A DNA stretch of 39,560 bases from Rhizobium sp. Q54 (GCA_945861155.1 CAMATN010000035.1:1-39560), one strand, 5' to 3'; positions 1 to 9,565 are shown, counted from the stretch's first letter. Program-made: numbers and translations. The notes: a model not told the origin generated them from the sequence alone.

Positions 1-2
1 AG

Positions 3-53
3 ATCCTGCCCAGCGTCATGCTCGACGTCGCGATGAAGCCGCCCCCGATCTAG
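3..53 (+). CDS. 3' end of an unidentified gene (partial)
   Basis: An open frame enters from the left edge and ends at a TAG at 51-53. The last 16 residues read ILPSVMLDVAMKPPPI. This is too little to identify a family. It is called only because the frame is open to the window edge and the next feature downstream is an intergenic palindrome, as expected after a gene end. It could equally be chance. Confidence 0.35.
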   Translation: MLPSVMLDVAMKPPPI

Positions 54-137
54 CGACCTTTGGGGGCCGGCGCAGTGCGTCGTCGTGCCGCTGAGCGGAA
101 GCCCTCTGCGTTCCCGAGCAAATTTCCTCAACGGAAT

Positions 138-219
138 TGTCATCCCGGCGAAGGCCGGGACCCATTTTTCAACCATTCGGGAGGCGGATCGATGGGTCCC
201 GGCCTTCGCCGGGATGACA
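138..219. repeat. Long intergenic palindrome, family A
   Basis: A perfect 28-bp inverted repeat has arms at 138-165 and 192-219 around a 26-bp spacer. The arms begin TGTCATCCCGGCGAAGGCC. A closely related copy lies at 13954-14035 between ffh and rpsP. Such elements are common between genes in alphaproteobacteria and fold into long hairpins when transcribed. Here it sits downstream of livK on the minus strand and after the partial gene on the plus strand, so it may also end or stabilise transcripts. Confidence 0.85.
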
Positions 220-241
220 ATTTAGGGATTGGACTTGAGTA

Positions 242-1354
242 TTACATCTCGGCGTATTTACCGGCCTTCCAGATGTAGAAGACGTAGTTCGGGTCGGTGA
301 TGTCGCCCTTTTTGTCCCAGCTCAGCGGTCCAATGACGGTCGGGATGGTCATCGCGTGCAGCGCCGTCGACAGATCGTCCAGCTTTAACGATTTGTTCTT
401 TTCGGCCGCGGCGGCGAAGGCCTGGATCGCGGCATAGGTATAGAGCGTGTACCCTTCCGGGTTGTAGCCCTGGGCCGTGAACTTGTCGACGACCGCCTTG
501 GCGGCCGGGACCTTGCGCGGATCGGGGGCGAAGGTCATCAGGGTCCCCTCTCCGGCGGGACCGGTAATCTTCCAGAACTCCTCGGTGACCAGCGCGTCGC
601 CGCCGATCAGCGTCGCCTTCAGCCCCTGGTCGCGCGACTGACGCACGATCAGCCCGGCTTCGGTCTGGTAGCCTCCGAAATAGATCACGTCGATATTGGC
701 CTGCTTCATCTTGCTGACCAGGGCGGAGAAATCCTTGTCTCCCTGGTTGATCGCCTCGTACATCGCTTCGGTCGCGCCGAGCTTGTTGGCGGCCTTCTTG
801 GTCTCGTCGGCAAGGCCTTTGCCGTAGGCCGTCTTGTCGTGGATGATCGCGATCTTCTTGCCCTTGTAGTGGTCGGCGAGGTGTTTGCCGGCGACCGCGC
901 CTTGCGCGTCGTCGCGACCGCATACCCGGAACACGTTGTTCCAGCCCTTCTTGGCGGCGTCATCGGTCAGCGCCGGGTTGGTCGAGGCCGGGGTCATCTG
1001 CAGGATACCCGCCTCGTTGTAGACCGCCGACGCCGGGATCGACGATGACGAGCAATAATGGCCCGCGACGAAGACGACCTTCTTGCGGACGACGTCGTTG
1101 GCCGCCGCGACCGCCTGCTTCGGATCGCAAGCGTCGTCCGCGATTTCGAGCGCGAGCTTCTTGCCCAGGACGCCGCCCTTGGCATTGATGTCCTCAACGG
1201 CCATCACCGCACCGCGCTTCATCTGCTCGCCGATCGCCGCGTTCGAGCCGGTGATCGGACCGACGATTGCGATCCTTGTGTCCTGCGCCTGCGCAGCGCC
1301 GCCGGCGAGTGCGAGCGCCGCCACCATTGCAAATGGTCGAAGCCAGCGTGCCAT
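242..1354 (-). CDS. livK: Branched-chain amino acid ABC transporter, periplasmic binding protein
   Basis: This 370-residue periplasmic protein captures the substrate (leucine/isoleucine/valine-type amino acids, or another small ligand of this family) for the LivHMGF importer encoded just upstream. The N-terminus is a clear signal peptide: basic MARWLR, a hydrophobic core, and a likely cut after GGAAQA near residue 23. The mature part begins IAIVGPITGSNAAIGEQMKRG and continues with DINAKGGVLGKKL, the usual start of type I periplasmic binding proteins of the Leu/Ile/Val group. The ATG is preceded by GGGAGG at good spacing, which fixes the start. It is last in the liv cluster, 113 bp after livF. 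The true ligand cannot be read from sequence because this family also binds amides, urea and aromatic acids. Confidence 0.93.
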   Translation of the reverse strand: MARWLRPFAMVAALALAGGAAQAQDTRIAIVGPITGSNAAIGEQMKRGAVMAVEDINAKGGVLGKKLALEIADDACDPKQAVAAANDVVRKKVVFVAGHYCSSSSIPASAVYNEAGILQMTPASTNPALTDDAAKKGWNNVFRVCGRDDAQGAVAGKHLADHYKGKKIAIIHDKTAYGKGLADETKKAANKLGATEAMYEAINQGDKDFSALVSKMKQANIDVIYFGGYQTEAGLIVRQSRDQGLKATLIGGDALVTEEFWKITGPAGEGTLMTFAPDPRKVPAAKAVVDKFTAQGYNPEGYTLYTYAAIQAFAAAAEKNKSLKLDDLSTALHAMTIPTVIGPLSWDKKGDITDPNYVFYIWKAGKYAEM

Positions 1355-1467
1355 TCGATCCTCCCGTGTCGGCCGGATTTGGCCGGATATCGATCGGAAA
1401 ATTCTAACACGCTCCGCCGTTCGGCGAGAATGCGGCTCGTTTCACTTGGCTCCGCCGAGAATGTCGC

Positions 1468-2174
<707 letters not shown>

Positions 2175-2181
<7 letters not shown>

Positions 2182-3041
2182 GTGTTGCCCGTGCGAGAGA
2201 AGCCGATATGCGCTTCTGTCTCGGCCGGCAGCGGCGCCTCTTCCTCTTCGCCGAGATAGGCCTTGATGACTTTTGGATCGGCGCGGATTTCGGCGGCCGT
2301 GCCGTCGGCGATCTTGCGGCCGTGATCGAGCACGACGATTTGGTCGGAAATGCCCATCACGACGCTCATATCGTGCTCGATCAACAGGATGCCGATCCCC
2401 TCGTCGTCGCGGATCCCGAGCAGCAATGTGTTGAGTTCGGCCGATTCGCGCGGGTTGAGCCCGGCGGCCGGCTCGTCGAGACAGAGGAGACGCGGCCCGG
2501 TGCACAAAGCGCGCGCGATTTCGAGCCGGCGCTGGTCGCCATAGGGCAGGGCGCCGGCGACCCAATCGGCCCGCGCAATCAGCCCAAGCCGGTCGAGCCA
2601 ATGGCGGGCGCGCTCAATCGCGGCGCGCTCGGCGGCGCGGTAGCGCGGCAGCCCGAGCAATCCGGCGATCGAAAACAGGCTCGCCGCCATCAACGCGTTA
2701 TGCTGGGCGACGATCAGGTTTTCGAGCACGGTCATCCCGGCGAACAGGCGGACATTCTGAAAGGTGCGCGCCATCCCGGCATCGCTGGCGATGCGGAACC
2801 CTTCCATCCGTTCGAGCAGCAAGGTCTCGTCGCCGGCAAGCATCGCGAGCCGCCCGGCGCTCGGCTTGTAAAACCCGGTCAGGCAGTTGAACACCGTCGT
2901 CTTGCCGGCGCCGTTGGGGCCGATGATCGCGGTGATCTCGCGCCGATAGGCCGTGAACGACAGATCGTCGACCGCAACGAGGCCGTCGAAGCGCATCGTC
3001 AGATGCTCGATTTTTAGGAGCGGAACGCGCTCCCCGCTCAC
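2175..3041 (-). CDS. livG: Branched-chain amino acid ABC transporter, ATPase LivG
   Basis: This second ATPase subunit of the Liv importer has 288 residues. It carries Walker A GPNGAGKTT, the LivG-typical MARTFQNVRLFAGMTVLEN, a degenerate signature LPYGDQRRLEIARAL, Walker B LLCLDEPAAGLNP and the switch histidine in LLIEHDM. The GTG at 3041 overlaps the livM stop as GTGA, giving a family-standard N-terminus (LLKIEHLTMRFDG). The acidic tail after KAYLGEEEE is slightly longer than usual. It belongs with LivF and the permeases LivH and LivM. Confidence 0.93.
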
Positions 3042-4336
3042 CGGGATTGGGCGGCTGTCGGCCGCGGTTCGAGATGCAGCGACGGTTCCCGCCGCGCCAG
3101 GAGGCCGCCCGGTCGCCACACCATGATCGCGACCATCGCGGCGCCGAACACCAGCATACGGAACTCGGCGAAGGCGCGCCCGAACTCCGGCGCCGTCACC
3201 AGCAGGATCGCCGCCAGCACGACCCCCATCTGGCTGCCCATCCCGCCGAGCACGACGATCGCCAGGATCGTCGCCGATTCCATGAAGGTAAAGCTCTCGG
3301 GGCTGATGAACCCTTGCCTTGTCGCGAAGAAAGCGCCGGCGAAGCCGCCGAACATCGCGCCGATCGCAAAGGCGGAGAGCTTGACGTTGGTCGGGTTGAT
3401 GCCGAGCGCGCGGCAGGCGATCTCGTCTTCGCGCAACGCTTCCCACGCCCGCCCGACCGGCAGCCGGCGAATCCGCAAGGTGAACCAGTTGGTGACCAGC
3501 GCCAGCGCCAGGATCACGTAATAGAGAAAAATGACCCGGTGGTCGGGCGAGAAGTCGAGGCCGAAAAACTGCGCGAAACTCGTCGTGCCCTCCGGTGCGT
3601 TGCGCGCGAACGGCAGGCTGAAAAAGGTCGGCCGCGGGATCTCCGAGATGCCGTTCGGGCCGCCGGTCATCGCCGACCAGTTCAACAGCACGATCCGGAT
3701 GATCTCGCCAAAGCCCAGCGTGACGATCGCCAGATAGTCGCCGCGCAGCCGCAATACCGGAAAGCCAAGGATGATACCGAAACTGGCCGCGACCAGTCCG
3801 GTAAGGGGCAAAGCCTCCCAGAACGTGAAACCGAGATTATGCGCCAGCAATGCGAAGGTGTAGGCGCCGACCGCATAGAACGCGACATAGCCGAGGTCGA
3901 GGAGGCCGGCGAGACCGACCACGATGTTGAGCCCCCAGCCGAGCATTACATAGATCAGCACCGTCGTGCCGAGATCGATCAGATAGCGCGAGGACATCGG
4001 CAGAAACGGCAACGCGAGCGCGAAACCGAGCCCGACCAGCGTGATCGCCGCGGCGCGGCGGTTGCCCCAGGCGGCTATCCGCGCCAATGGCGGCGCGGCG
4101 CTCGGTGGCCGTTCCCGATAAAGCTGCCGCAGCAGGCGATACAGGAAGCGGCCGGCGAAGACCGCGGCGATGGCGATGGCGACGCGGTCGAAATGGGTGC
4201 GGATGCCGAGCGCCCCGCCGCCGATGTCGTAAGTCTCCAGCCCGACAAACGGCAGCGCGAGCAACCCCGCGACCAGCGCGGCGACGAGCGCGTCCCGGAC
4301 GAGGCCGGACCACGGGCCGGCGGGCGGAACGGCCAT
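3038..4336 (-). CDS. livM: Branched-chain amino acid ABC transporter, permease LivM
   Basis: This inner-membrane permease of 432 residues forms the channel with LivH. There are about 10 hydrophobic segments. The family core is GWGLNIVVGLAGLLDLGYVAFYAVGAYT, abbreviated here, followed by LRLRGDYLAIVTLGFGEI and TGGPNGI. The coupling-helix region is GRAWEALREDEIACRALGIN, followed by KLSAFAIGAMFGGFAGAFF. The protein is longer than many LivM proteins because of an N-terminal extra hydrophobic domain (residues 1-110), as in the E. coli LivM type. The ATG at 4336 shares one base with the livH TGA. An in-frame GTG directly before it is possible. Confidence 0.93.
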   Translation of the reverse strand: MAVPPAGPWSGLVRDALVAALVAGLLALPFVGLETYDIGGGALGIRTHFDRVAIAIAAVFAGRFLYRLLRQLYRERPPSAAPPLARIAAWGNRRAAAITLVGLGFALALPFLPMSSRYLIDLGTTVLIYVMLGWGLNIVVGLAGLLDLGYVAFYAVGAYTFALLAHNLGFTFWEALPLTGLVAASFGIILGFPVLRLRGDYLAIVTLGFGEIIRIVLLNWSAMTGGPNGISEIPRPTFFSLPFARNAPEGTTSFAQFFGLDFSPDHRVIFLYYVILALALVTNWFTLRIRRLPVGRAWEALREDEIACRALGINPTNVKLSAFAIGAMFGGFAGAFFATRQGFISPESFTFMESATILAIVVLGGMGSQMGVVLAAILLVTAPEFGRAFAEFRMLVFGAAMVAIMVWRPGGLLARREPSLHLEPRPTAAQSR

Positions 4337-5250
4337 CACACCTTTTCCACCTCGGGCCGACCGAGCAGGCCGCTCGGCCGGAACACCAGCACCAGGATCA
4401 GGATCGCGAAGACCGATAAATCCTTGTATTCGACCGAGAAATACCCCGACCAGAACGCCTCGATCAGCCCGATCAGGAGGCCCCCGAGCATGGCGCCCGG
4501 CAACGACCCGATGCCGCCCAACACGGCCGCGGTGAAGGCCTTGACCCCGGCGAGAAAGCCGATGAAGAAATCGACGACGCCGTAATAGAGGGTCACCATC
4601 ACGCCGGCGACCGCGGCCAACGCCGCACCCATCACGAAGGTCGCCGAGATAACCCGGTCGACGTCGATCCCGAGCAGCGACGCCATCACGATATCCTGTT
4701 CGCACGCGCGCTGCGCGCGGCCCAGCCGCGACCTCGCGATCACGGTCGTAAAGCCCGCCATCAGCACCAGGGTCAATACCATGATCAACAGCTGCAGCAC
4801 GCTCAGCCGGACCGCGAACCCGCCGCTCTCAAAGACCGTGAACCCGCCCTCGACGAGGGGCGGCATCGGCTTCAGCCGCGCGCCCTGGGTGATTTGCGCG
4901 TAATTCTGCAGGAAGATCGACATGCCGATCGCCGAGATCAGCGGCGCCAGCCGGGACGACCCGCGCAACGGCCGATAGGCGATGCGCTCGACCGCCCAGC
5001 CGTAGAGCGCGGTGAACAGCATCGCCGTCAGCAGCACGATCGCGAGCGCCAGCGGCACCGGGCTGACCCCGATCAGCCCAAGCAGCACAAACGCGGTGAC
5101 CGACACAAAGGCGCCGATCATGTAGATTTCGCCATGCGCGAAATTGATCATGCCGATGATGCCGTACACCATCGTGTAGCCGATCGCGATCAGCCCATAG
5201 ATCGACCCCAACGTCAGGCCGTTGATCAGCTGCTGAAGGAAATAGGCCAT
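4336..5250 (-). CDS. livH: Branched-chain amino acid ABC transporter, permease LivH
   Basis: This inner-membrane permease of 304 residues is the first gene of the liv cluster. It begins MAYFLQQLINGLTLGSIYGL, then YGIIGMINFAHGEIYMIGAF, both diagnostic of LivH. Later come the cytoplasmic loop GRAQRACEQDIVMASLLGIDVD and the terminal FRPSGLLGRPEVEKV. Eight or more membrane segments are visible. The 64-bp gap before it contains a G/C-rich hairpin (5271-5307), so the cluster could be read from the dienelactone hydrolase promoter or from its own. Confidence 0.94.
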   Translation of the reverse strand: MAYFLQQLINGLTLGSIYGLIAIGYTMVYGIIGMINFAHGEIYMIGAFVSVTAFVLLGLIGVSPVPLALAIVLLTAMLFTALYGWAVERIAYRPLRGSSRLAPLISAIGMSIFLQNYAQITQGARLKPMPPLVEGGFTVFESGGFAVRLSVLQLLIMVLTLVLMAGFTTVIARSRLGRAQRACEQDIVMASLLGIDVDRVISATFVMGAALAAVAGVMVTLYYGVVDFFIGFLAGVKAFTAAVLGGIGSLPGAMLGGLLIGLIEAFWSGYFSVEYKDLSVFAILILVLVFRPSGLLGRPEVEKV

Positions 5251-5270
5251 TCGCCCGCCCCGCCGCCGCC

Positions 5271-5307
5271 GCCCCTCCCCCCTTCCTCAAATCGGGGAGG
5301 GAGGGGT
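5271..5307. repeat. G/C-rich hairpin between livH and the hydrolase gene
   Basis: CCCCTCC-rich and GGAGGGAGGGG arms flank a short A/T-containing loop. It resembles, but is shorter than, the element at 9941-9987 and 15051-15097. It has no T-tract on the minus strand, so it is not a convincing terminator. Confidence 0.55.
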
Positions 5308-5314
5308 CGTCCGG

Positions 5315-6100
5315 TCAGGCCTTCAGGTGTTTGCCGAAAAACACCTGGATATCGCCCCACAGCTGGAAGGCGGGAGCTTCGCGATAGCTCGGCCGGTAGT
5401 CGGCGAGGAAGGCGTGACCGGCGTCTTGAAAGATTTTGGTGGTCACGTCCTTGCCGGCTGCCTGGGCGCGTTTCTTCAGCTCGGCCTCCATCTCCACGGG
5501 CGGGTTCTGGTCTTCGACGCCGAACACGCCGAGTAGCGGGCAATTGAGCTGAGCGACCATGTCGAGCGGCGCCTTCGGCCGGGCCGCGTTGGTCTCGGCG
5601 TCGGGGTTGGCGCGATGGATGAAACCGCCCCAGCAATCGATCGCGGCGTCGACCTTGCTGCTGCTGCACGCGAATAAGAGCGTGTGGCGGCCGCCCGAGC
5701 AGAAACCGATCACGCCGACCTTCCCGGTCGCGCCGGGCATCGCGCGCAAATAATCCGCCGCGGCGTTCAGGTCCTGCACCGCCTCGCTGTCGGGTAGACC
5801 GAACATCACCGGACGCACGTCGTCCATGTTGTAGGGGTCCTTCGGAGCGCCGCGGCGCCAGTAGAGCGCCGGCGCGACCGCGTTGTAGCCGATATTGGCG
5901 AACCGCCGGGCGAGGTCGCAGATGTGATCGTCGAGGCCGAATGCCTCCTGGATCACGACGATGCCGGGATAGCTGCCGGGCTCGTTGGGATGCGCGAGAT
6001 AGGCCGCGATCTTGTCGCCGCCGCTTTGCAGCGAGATCACTCCGCCCTTGATGCGGCTGGGGTCGTGGACGACACCGGGTACGTTCGCCATGGAACTCAT
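5315..6100 (-). CDS. Dienelactone hydrolase family protein
   Basis: This cytoplasmic alpha/beta hydrolase of 261 residues belongs to the carboxymethylenebutenolidase (DLH) family, which opens lactone rings or cleaves esters. The catalytic set is visible: Cys134 in GFCSGG, Asp197 in GVEDQNP and His229 in DAGHAF. A glutamate, E52 in QEAFGL, sits at the position that activates the cysteine in the known enzyme. The start at MSSMAN is chosen because AGAGGTAAGG lies just upstream. Longer in-frame extensions have no ribosome site. It lies 64 bp upstream of livH on the same strand. No chlorocatechol genes are adjacent, so the substrate is unknown. Confidence 0.88.
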   Translation of the reverse strand: MSSMANVPGVVHDPSRIKGGVISLQSGGDKIAAYLAHPNEPGSYPGIVVIQEAFGLDDHICDLARRFANIGYNAVAPALYWRRGAPKDPYNMDDVRPVMFGLPDSEAVQDLNAAADYLRAMPGATGKVGVIGFCSGGRHTLLFACSSSKVDAAIDCWGGFIHRANPDAETNAARPKAPLDMVAQLNCPLLGVFGVEDQNPPVEMEAELKKRAQAAGKDVTTKIFQDAGHAFLADYRPSYREAPAFQLWGDIQVFFGKHLKA

Positions 6101-6215
6101 CCTTACCTCTAATGGGACCGCGATAATAGCGAGCGCCGCCGATTGGGCCAGAGCCCCGTGGGCAAAGCAGGGCGATGGGGCGCCACACAGTGCCCCCGTC
6201 ATCCATCGCTTGCGG

Positions 6216-6836
6216 TCAGGGCGCCGGGGGCGCTTTGAGCTTGATCCCGAGCAGCGGCACGACGGCCTCCGCCGGCAGTTTGGAAAACCCCTGCGGCGCC
6301 TCGAACAGCGCCGCCGGCTGCGGCCCTATTCTGACCTGGCTCAACTCCCAGCCGATCGTCGAGACCTTGCCCTTGGTCCCGGTAAACGTACCGGCGAGCT
6401 TCATCGGAATGCCGTCGCGGCTGAGCCACAACGTGCCCTTCGCATGGCCGTCCTGCACGATCTGGTCGATCGCGTATTTGGTCGTGGCGATGCCGTTGAT
6501 CTTGTCCTGACCGACCGGGCGCCGCTTGAGGTCGGGGCTGGCGAGGAGGCGCAGTTCCGGCGGCATCGCGAACTGCACGATGGTCTTGATCTGCGGCAAC
6601 ACCACTTCGGCGACCGGGCTGTCGGAGCGCAACAGGAACACCGGGCGGAACCCCTGGATCGCCTGCTCGTGACGCTCCTTGCCCGGCATGGTCCAGATCT
6701 TGCCTTTATAGATGCGCCCGTCGATGACGAGGGTGCGCTCGGCGCTGAAGCCGATGCGGGCATCGCCCAGGGTCGCGGCGCCCGCCGCTCCCGCGAGGAG
6801 CATCATGCAGAAAAAGAGGGACCACAGCTTGCCCAT
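6216..6836 (-). CDS. Exported protein of unknown function (LolA/DUF4412-like)
   Basis: This 206-residue protein has a signal peptide (MGKLWSLFFCMMLLAGAAGAA, shown in part, cut near residue 20). The mature part has alternating beta-rich segments (ADRTLVIDG-like, then KIWTMPGKERHE, TKYAIDQIVQDGHAKGTLWLS and IPMKLAGTF). That layout resembles LolA-fold or DUF4412 periplasmic proteins, which form an open beta-barrel. The resemblance is by pattern only. It is divergent from the RidA gene, with 105 bp between the starts. Much longer in-frame readings upstream run antisense through the RidA gene and were rejected. Confidence 0.72.
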   Translation of the reverse strand: MGKLWSLFFCMMLLAGAAGAATLGDARIGFSAERTLVIDGRIYKGKIWTMPGKERHEQAIQGFRPVFLLRSDSPVAEVVLPQIKTIVQFAMPPELRLLASPDLKRRPVGQDKINGIATTKYAIDQIVQDGHAKGTLWLSRDGIPMKLAGTFTGTKGKVSTIGWELSQVRIGPQPAALFEAPQGFSKLPAEAVVPLLGIKLKAPPAP

Positions 6837-6941
6837 CGCCGCGGTGCTACGCAGCGATTGCGGCGGTTTCGCGGCACGCTGGACAGCGCCGGCAGACAGC
6901 CTATCCTTCCAGGCGAGCAGGTTTATCGGGAGCAGCGGGCG

Positions 6942-7409
6942 ATGAGCGGACGGATCGAGGCGCGCCTCCAGGAGCTGGGCATCGCATTGCCCGAGCCGAC
7001 CGCGCCGATGGCGAACTACGTGCCGTTTACGGTCTCCGGCAATTTCGTCTTCATCGCCGGCCAGATCTGCCAGTGGAACGGCGAGCGCCGCCATGTCGGC
7101 AAGCTCGGCGCCGGGATCAGCCTCCCCGATGGGCGCGACACGGCGCGCCTGTGCGCCCTCAACATCCTGACCCATCTGCGCGTCGCCTGCCGCGGCGATC
7201 TCGACCGGGTGCGCCGCTGCCTGCAGCTGCGCGGCTTTGTCAACTGCACGCCGGAATTCACCGACATGCCGCAAATCGTCAACGGCGCCTCCGACCTGAT
7301 GGTCGAGATCTTTGGTGATATCGGCCGCCATGCGCGCGCCGCGGTTGGGACCAATTCCCTGCCGGGCGGCGTCGCGGTCGAGGTCGAAGCCGTCTTCGAG
7401 ATCAGCTGA
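6942..7409 (+). CDS. RidA (YjgF/YER057c/UK114) family protein
   Basis: This 155-residue protein belongs to the RidA superfamily. Founding members hydrolyse reactive enamine/imine intermediates from PLP enzymes. The family pattern is clear: PMANYVPFTVSGNFVFIAGQ at the start, then HVGKLGAG, ALNILTHLR and NCTPEF, with the closing VEVEAVFEIS. The arginine that holds the carboxylate in true RidA (in the C-TV-R-motif region) is not evident, and GTNSLPGGVAVEVEAVF is the variant seen in other subgroups. True RidA activity is therefore uncertain. It is 15 bp upstream of the acyltransferase gene and probably co-transcribed with it. Confidence 0.87.
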   Translation: MSGRIEARLQELGIALPEPTAPMANYVPFTVSGNFVFIAGQICQWNGERRHVGKLGAGISLPDGRDTARLCALNILTHLRVACRGDLDRVRRCLQLRGFVNCTPEFTDMPQIVNGASDLMVEIFGDIGRHARAAVGTNSLPGGVAVEVEAVFEIS

Positions 7410-7424
7410 ACCGGGGCGGCGGCG

Positions 7425-8585
7425 ATGAACGAGGGCGGCGAACCGATCACCCTTCGCATCCACGGCGCGATAAGCGAGATCGCTGCCGATTCCTGGAATG
7501 GCTGCGCCGGGGATGGCAACCCGACGGTGTCGCATGTCTTCCTCAACGCGCTCGAGGAGAGCGGCTCGGCCAATGCGCGCTCCGGCTGGGCGCCGCAACA
7601 TCTCGCCTTCACCGACCCCGCCGGCCGGCTCGTCGGCGCCGTGCCGATGTATCTGAAGAGCCATTCCTACGGCGAATACGTGTTCGATTGGGGCTGGGCC
7701 GACGCCTATGAGCGCTCGGGCGGGCATTATTACCCGAAGCTGTTATGCGCCGTGCCGTTTACCCCGGTTCCGGGGCCCCGGCTGCTGGTCGCGCCCGACG
7801 CGGCCGAGGAAACCAGGAGCCACCTCGTCGCCGGCATGGTTGAGCTGGCGCGGCAGCGCAAGCTATCGTCGCTGCACGTCAATTTTCCGGAAGAACGCGA
7901 CTTCGCGAGTTTTGCCGAGGCCGGCTTCCTGCGGCGGATCGGCCAGCAATTCCACTGGATCAACAACGGCTATCGCGATTTCGACGATTATCTGGCGGCG
8001 CTCAACTCAAGGAAGCGCAAGGCGGTCAAGAAGGAACGGCGCGAGGCGCTGGCCGGCGGCATCGAGATCGACATGCTGACCGGGTCCGACCTGACCGAGC
8101 GGGTGTGGGATGCGTTCTATCGCCTGTATCTCGGGACTACCGACCGCAAATGGGGCTCGTCCTATCTGACCCGACGCTTCTTCTCGATGATCGGCGAGCG
8201 GATGCCGGACCAAATCGTGCTGTTCATGGCGCGGCACGGCACCGACTACATCGCCGGCGCATTCAATATATTGGGCCGCGACACGATCTACGGCCGCAAC
8301 TGGGGCGCCCACCGCGAGTACCGCTTTCTGCATTTCGAGTGCTGCTATTACCAGGCGATCGAGTTCGCGATTAATCGGGGCCTGAAGCGGGTCGAGGCCG
8401 GCGCGCAGGGGCCGCACAAATTGCAGCGCGGCTATCTGCCGGTGCCGACCTACAGCGCTCATTGGATCCCGGACCCCGGCTTCCGCCGCGCCGTCGCCGC
8501 CTTCCTCGCGCGCGAACGCGAGATGGTCGAACAGAAGATCGAGCAGCTCGCCGAGTATTCGCCGTTCCGCCACGAGGATGAATAG
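7425..8585 (+). CDS. Predicted N-acyltransferase (DUF482 / COG3146)
   Basis: This 386-residue cytoplasmic protein belongs to the DUF482 family, which has a GNAT/FemX-like acyltransferase fold and no assigned substrate. Recognisable blocks are SHVFLNALEESGSA, GWAPQHLAF, VPMYLKSHSYGEYVFDWGWA, HYYPKLLCAVPFTPVPGPR, HVNFPEE, QFHWINNGY and FDDYLAALNSRKRKAVKKER. Near the end comes VEAGAQGPHKLQRGYLP. The length matches the family. It follows the RidA gene closely, a pair seen in many alphaproteobacteria by recollection. It ends with TAG just before a large palindromic repeat. Confidence 0.88.
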   Translation: MNEGGEPITLRIHGAISEIAADSWNGCAGDGNPTVSHVFLNALEESGSANARSGWAPQHLAFTDPAGRLVGAVPMYLKSHSYGEYVFDWGWADAYERSGGHYYPKLLCAVPFTPVPGPRLLVAPDAAEETRSHLVAGMVELARQRKLSSLHVNFPEERDFASFAEAGFLRRIGQQFHWINNGYRDFDDYLAALNSRKRKAVKKERREALAGGIEIDMLTGSDLTERVWDAFYRLYLGTTDRKWGSSYLTRRFFSMIGERMPDQIVLFMARHGTDYIAGAFNILGRDTIYGRNWGAHREYRFLHFECCYYQAIEFAINRGLKRVEAGAQGPHKLQRGYLPVPTYSAHWIPDPGFRRAVAAFLAREREMVEQKIEQLAEYSPFRHEDE

Positions 8586-8624
8586 CAGACGCGACGGCGG
8601 TAGCTTTATTGAACTCCGCTCGGT

Positions 8625-8730
8625 CGTCATTCCGGGATGCCGCGAAGCGGCAGGCCCGGAATCCATATTCCAGAGGCCGGTGTTTATGGATTCCGGGCTC
8701 GCGGACTGCGTCCGCGCCCCGGAATGACGA
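8625..8730. repeat. Large compound palindrome, family B
   Basis: The outer arms are CGTCATTCCGGG at the left and CCCGGAATGACG-type sequence at the right. An inner inverted pair is built on GGAATCCAT / ATGGATTCC. Together they can form a cruciform of about 106 bp. Part of the same motif (GTCATTCCGGGACGCG) is seen at 12332-12347 upstream of ffh. It fills most of the gap between the acyltransferase gene and the TVP38 gene. Confidence 0.8.
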
Positions 8731-8836
8731 TGAATTTAGCGCCTATGAGCCGTCTCTGGGATGGCCTTAAAGGGTGTCACGTAGGGCGCACACCTATCGC
8801 TGCAGAGTAACGCCTATCGCTTCCTAGAGTAATGTG

Positions 8837-9565
8837 ATGCCTAGCAGCCCGCGTCCCTTTCCCGCCATCCGCCGCTTCCTCCCGCTGGGCGCTCTGGTCC
8901 TCGCCGGGGTGCTGTTTTTTGCGTTTGGCGGGCATCGTTATGTCAGCGTCGACGCGCTCGCCGACAATCGCCAATGGCTGGTCGGCTTGGTGGCGCGAGC
9001 AGGTCCCGTGGCGCCGCTCGCCTTCATCCTCGCCTATGCCGGGCTGATTGCGGTATCGGTCCCGGCTGGAGCGCTGATGACGCTGACCGGCGGGTTCCTC
9101 TTTGGGCCGTGGTTCGGCACTCTCTACTGCATAACTGGCGCGACGCTCGGGGCGGTGATCGCATTTCTCGCGGCGCGCGCCGGGCTCGCTGGGCTCGCGG
9201 CGCGCGCCGGCGTATGGGCGCGGCGGATCGAGACCGGGTTCCGCGACAACGGCCTCCTCTACCTTTTAGTGCTGCGGCTGATCCCGCTATTCCCGTTCTG
9301 GCTGGTGAATCTGGCGGCCGGAGCGGCCGGGCTGCGCCTGCCGATATTCGTGCTCGGCACCTTTTTCGGGATCATCCCGGTGACCTTGATTCTGGCGAGC
9401 CTCGGCAACGGGTTGGGGATGCTGGTCGAGGAGGGCCGGTCGCCCGATCTGGCGATCCTGTTCCAACCGAGCGTGCTGCTGCCCCTGATCGGGCTGGCCG
9501 TACTGGCGCTGCTGCCGATCGTTTACAAGCGCTGGCGGGCAGCCACCGGCCGGGAGCCGGCGTGA
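8837..9565 (+). CDS. TVP38/TMEM64 (SNARE-associated/VTT domain) membrane protein
   Basis: This inner-membrane protein of 242 residues is in the TVP38/TMEM64 branch of the VTT/DedA superfamily. Relatives are thought to act in membrane lipid handling, but the bacterial role is unsettled. Hydrophobic segments lie near residues 15-32, 55-75, 80-110, 140-175 and 210-230. The family motif region is GGFLFGPWFGTLYCITGATLGA (read in part), followed by FRDNGLLYLLVLRLIPLFPF and NLAAGAAGLRL. A GTG just before the chosen ATG is also in frame. Its TGA overlaps the GTG start of the next gene, so the two are translationally coupled. Confidence 0.88.
   Translation: MPSSPRPFPAIRRFLPLGALVLAGVLFFAFGGHRYVSVDALADNRQWLVGLVARAGPVAPLAFILAYAGLIAVSVPAGALMTLTGGFLFGPWFGTLYCITGATLGAVIAFLAARAGLAGLAARAGVWARRIETGFRDNGLLYLLVLRLIPLFPFWLVNLAAGAAGLRLPIFVLGTFFGIIPVTLILASLGNGLGMLVEEGRSPDLAILFQPSVLLPLIGLAVLALLPIVYKRWRAATGREPA

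Noticed and set aside
54-241. Small plus-strand protein reading through the palindrome at 138-219
   Set aside because: The frame is mostly made of the repeat and runs into the 3' end of livK; no ribosome site.
3047-4585. Long plus-strand frame opposite livM
   Set aside because: Antisense shadow; livM has clear membrane-protein homology and coupled starts.
6837-7727. N-terminal extension of the exported protein gene through the RidA region
   Set aside because: The signal peptide begins at 6836 and the extension is antisense to a recognisable RidA gene.
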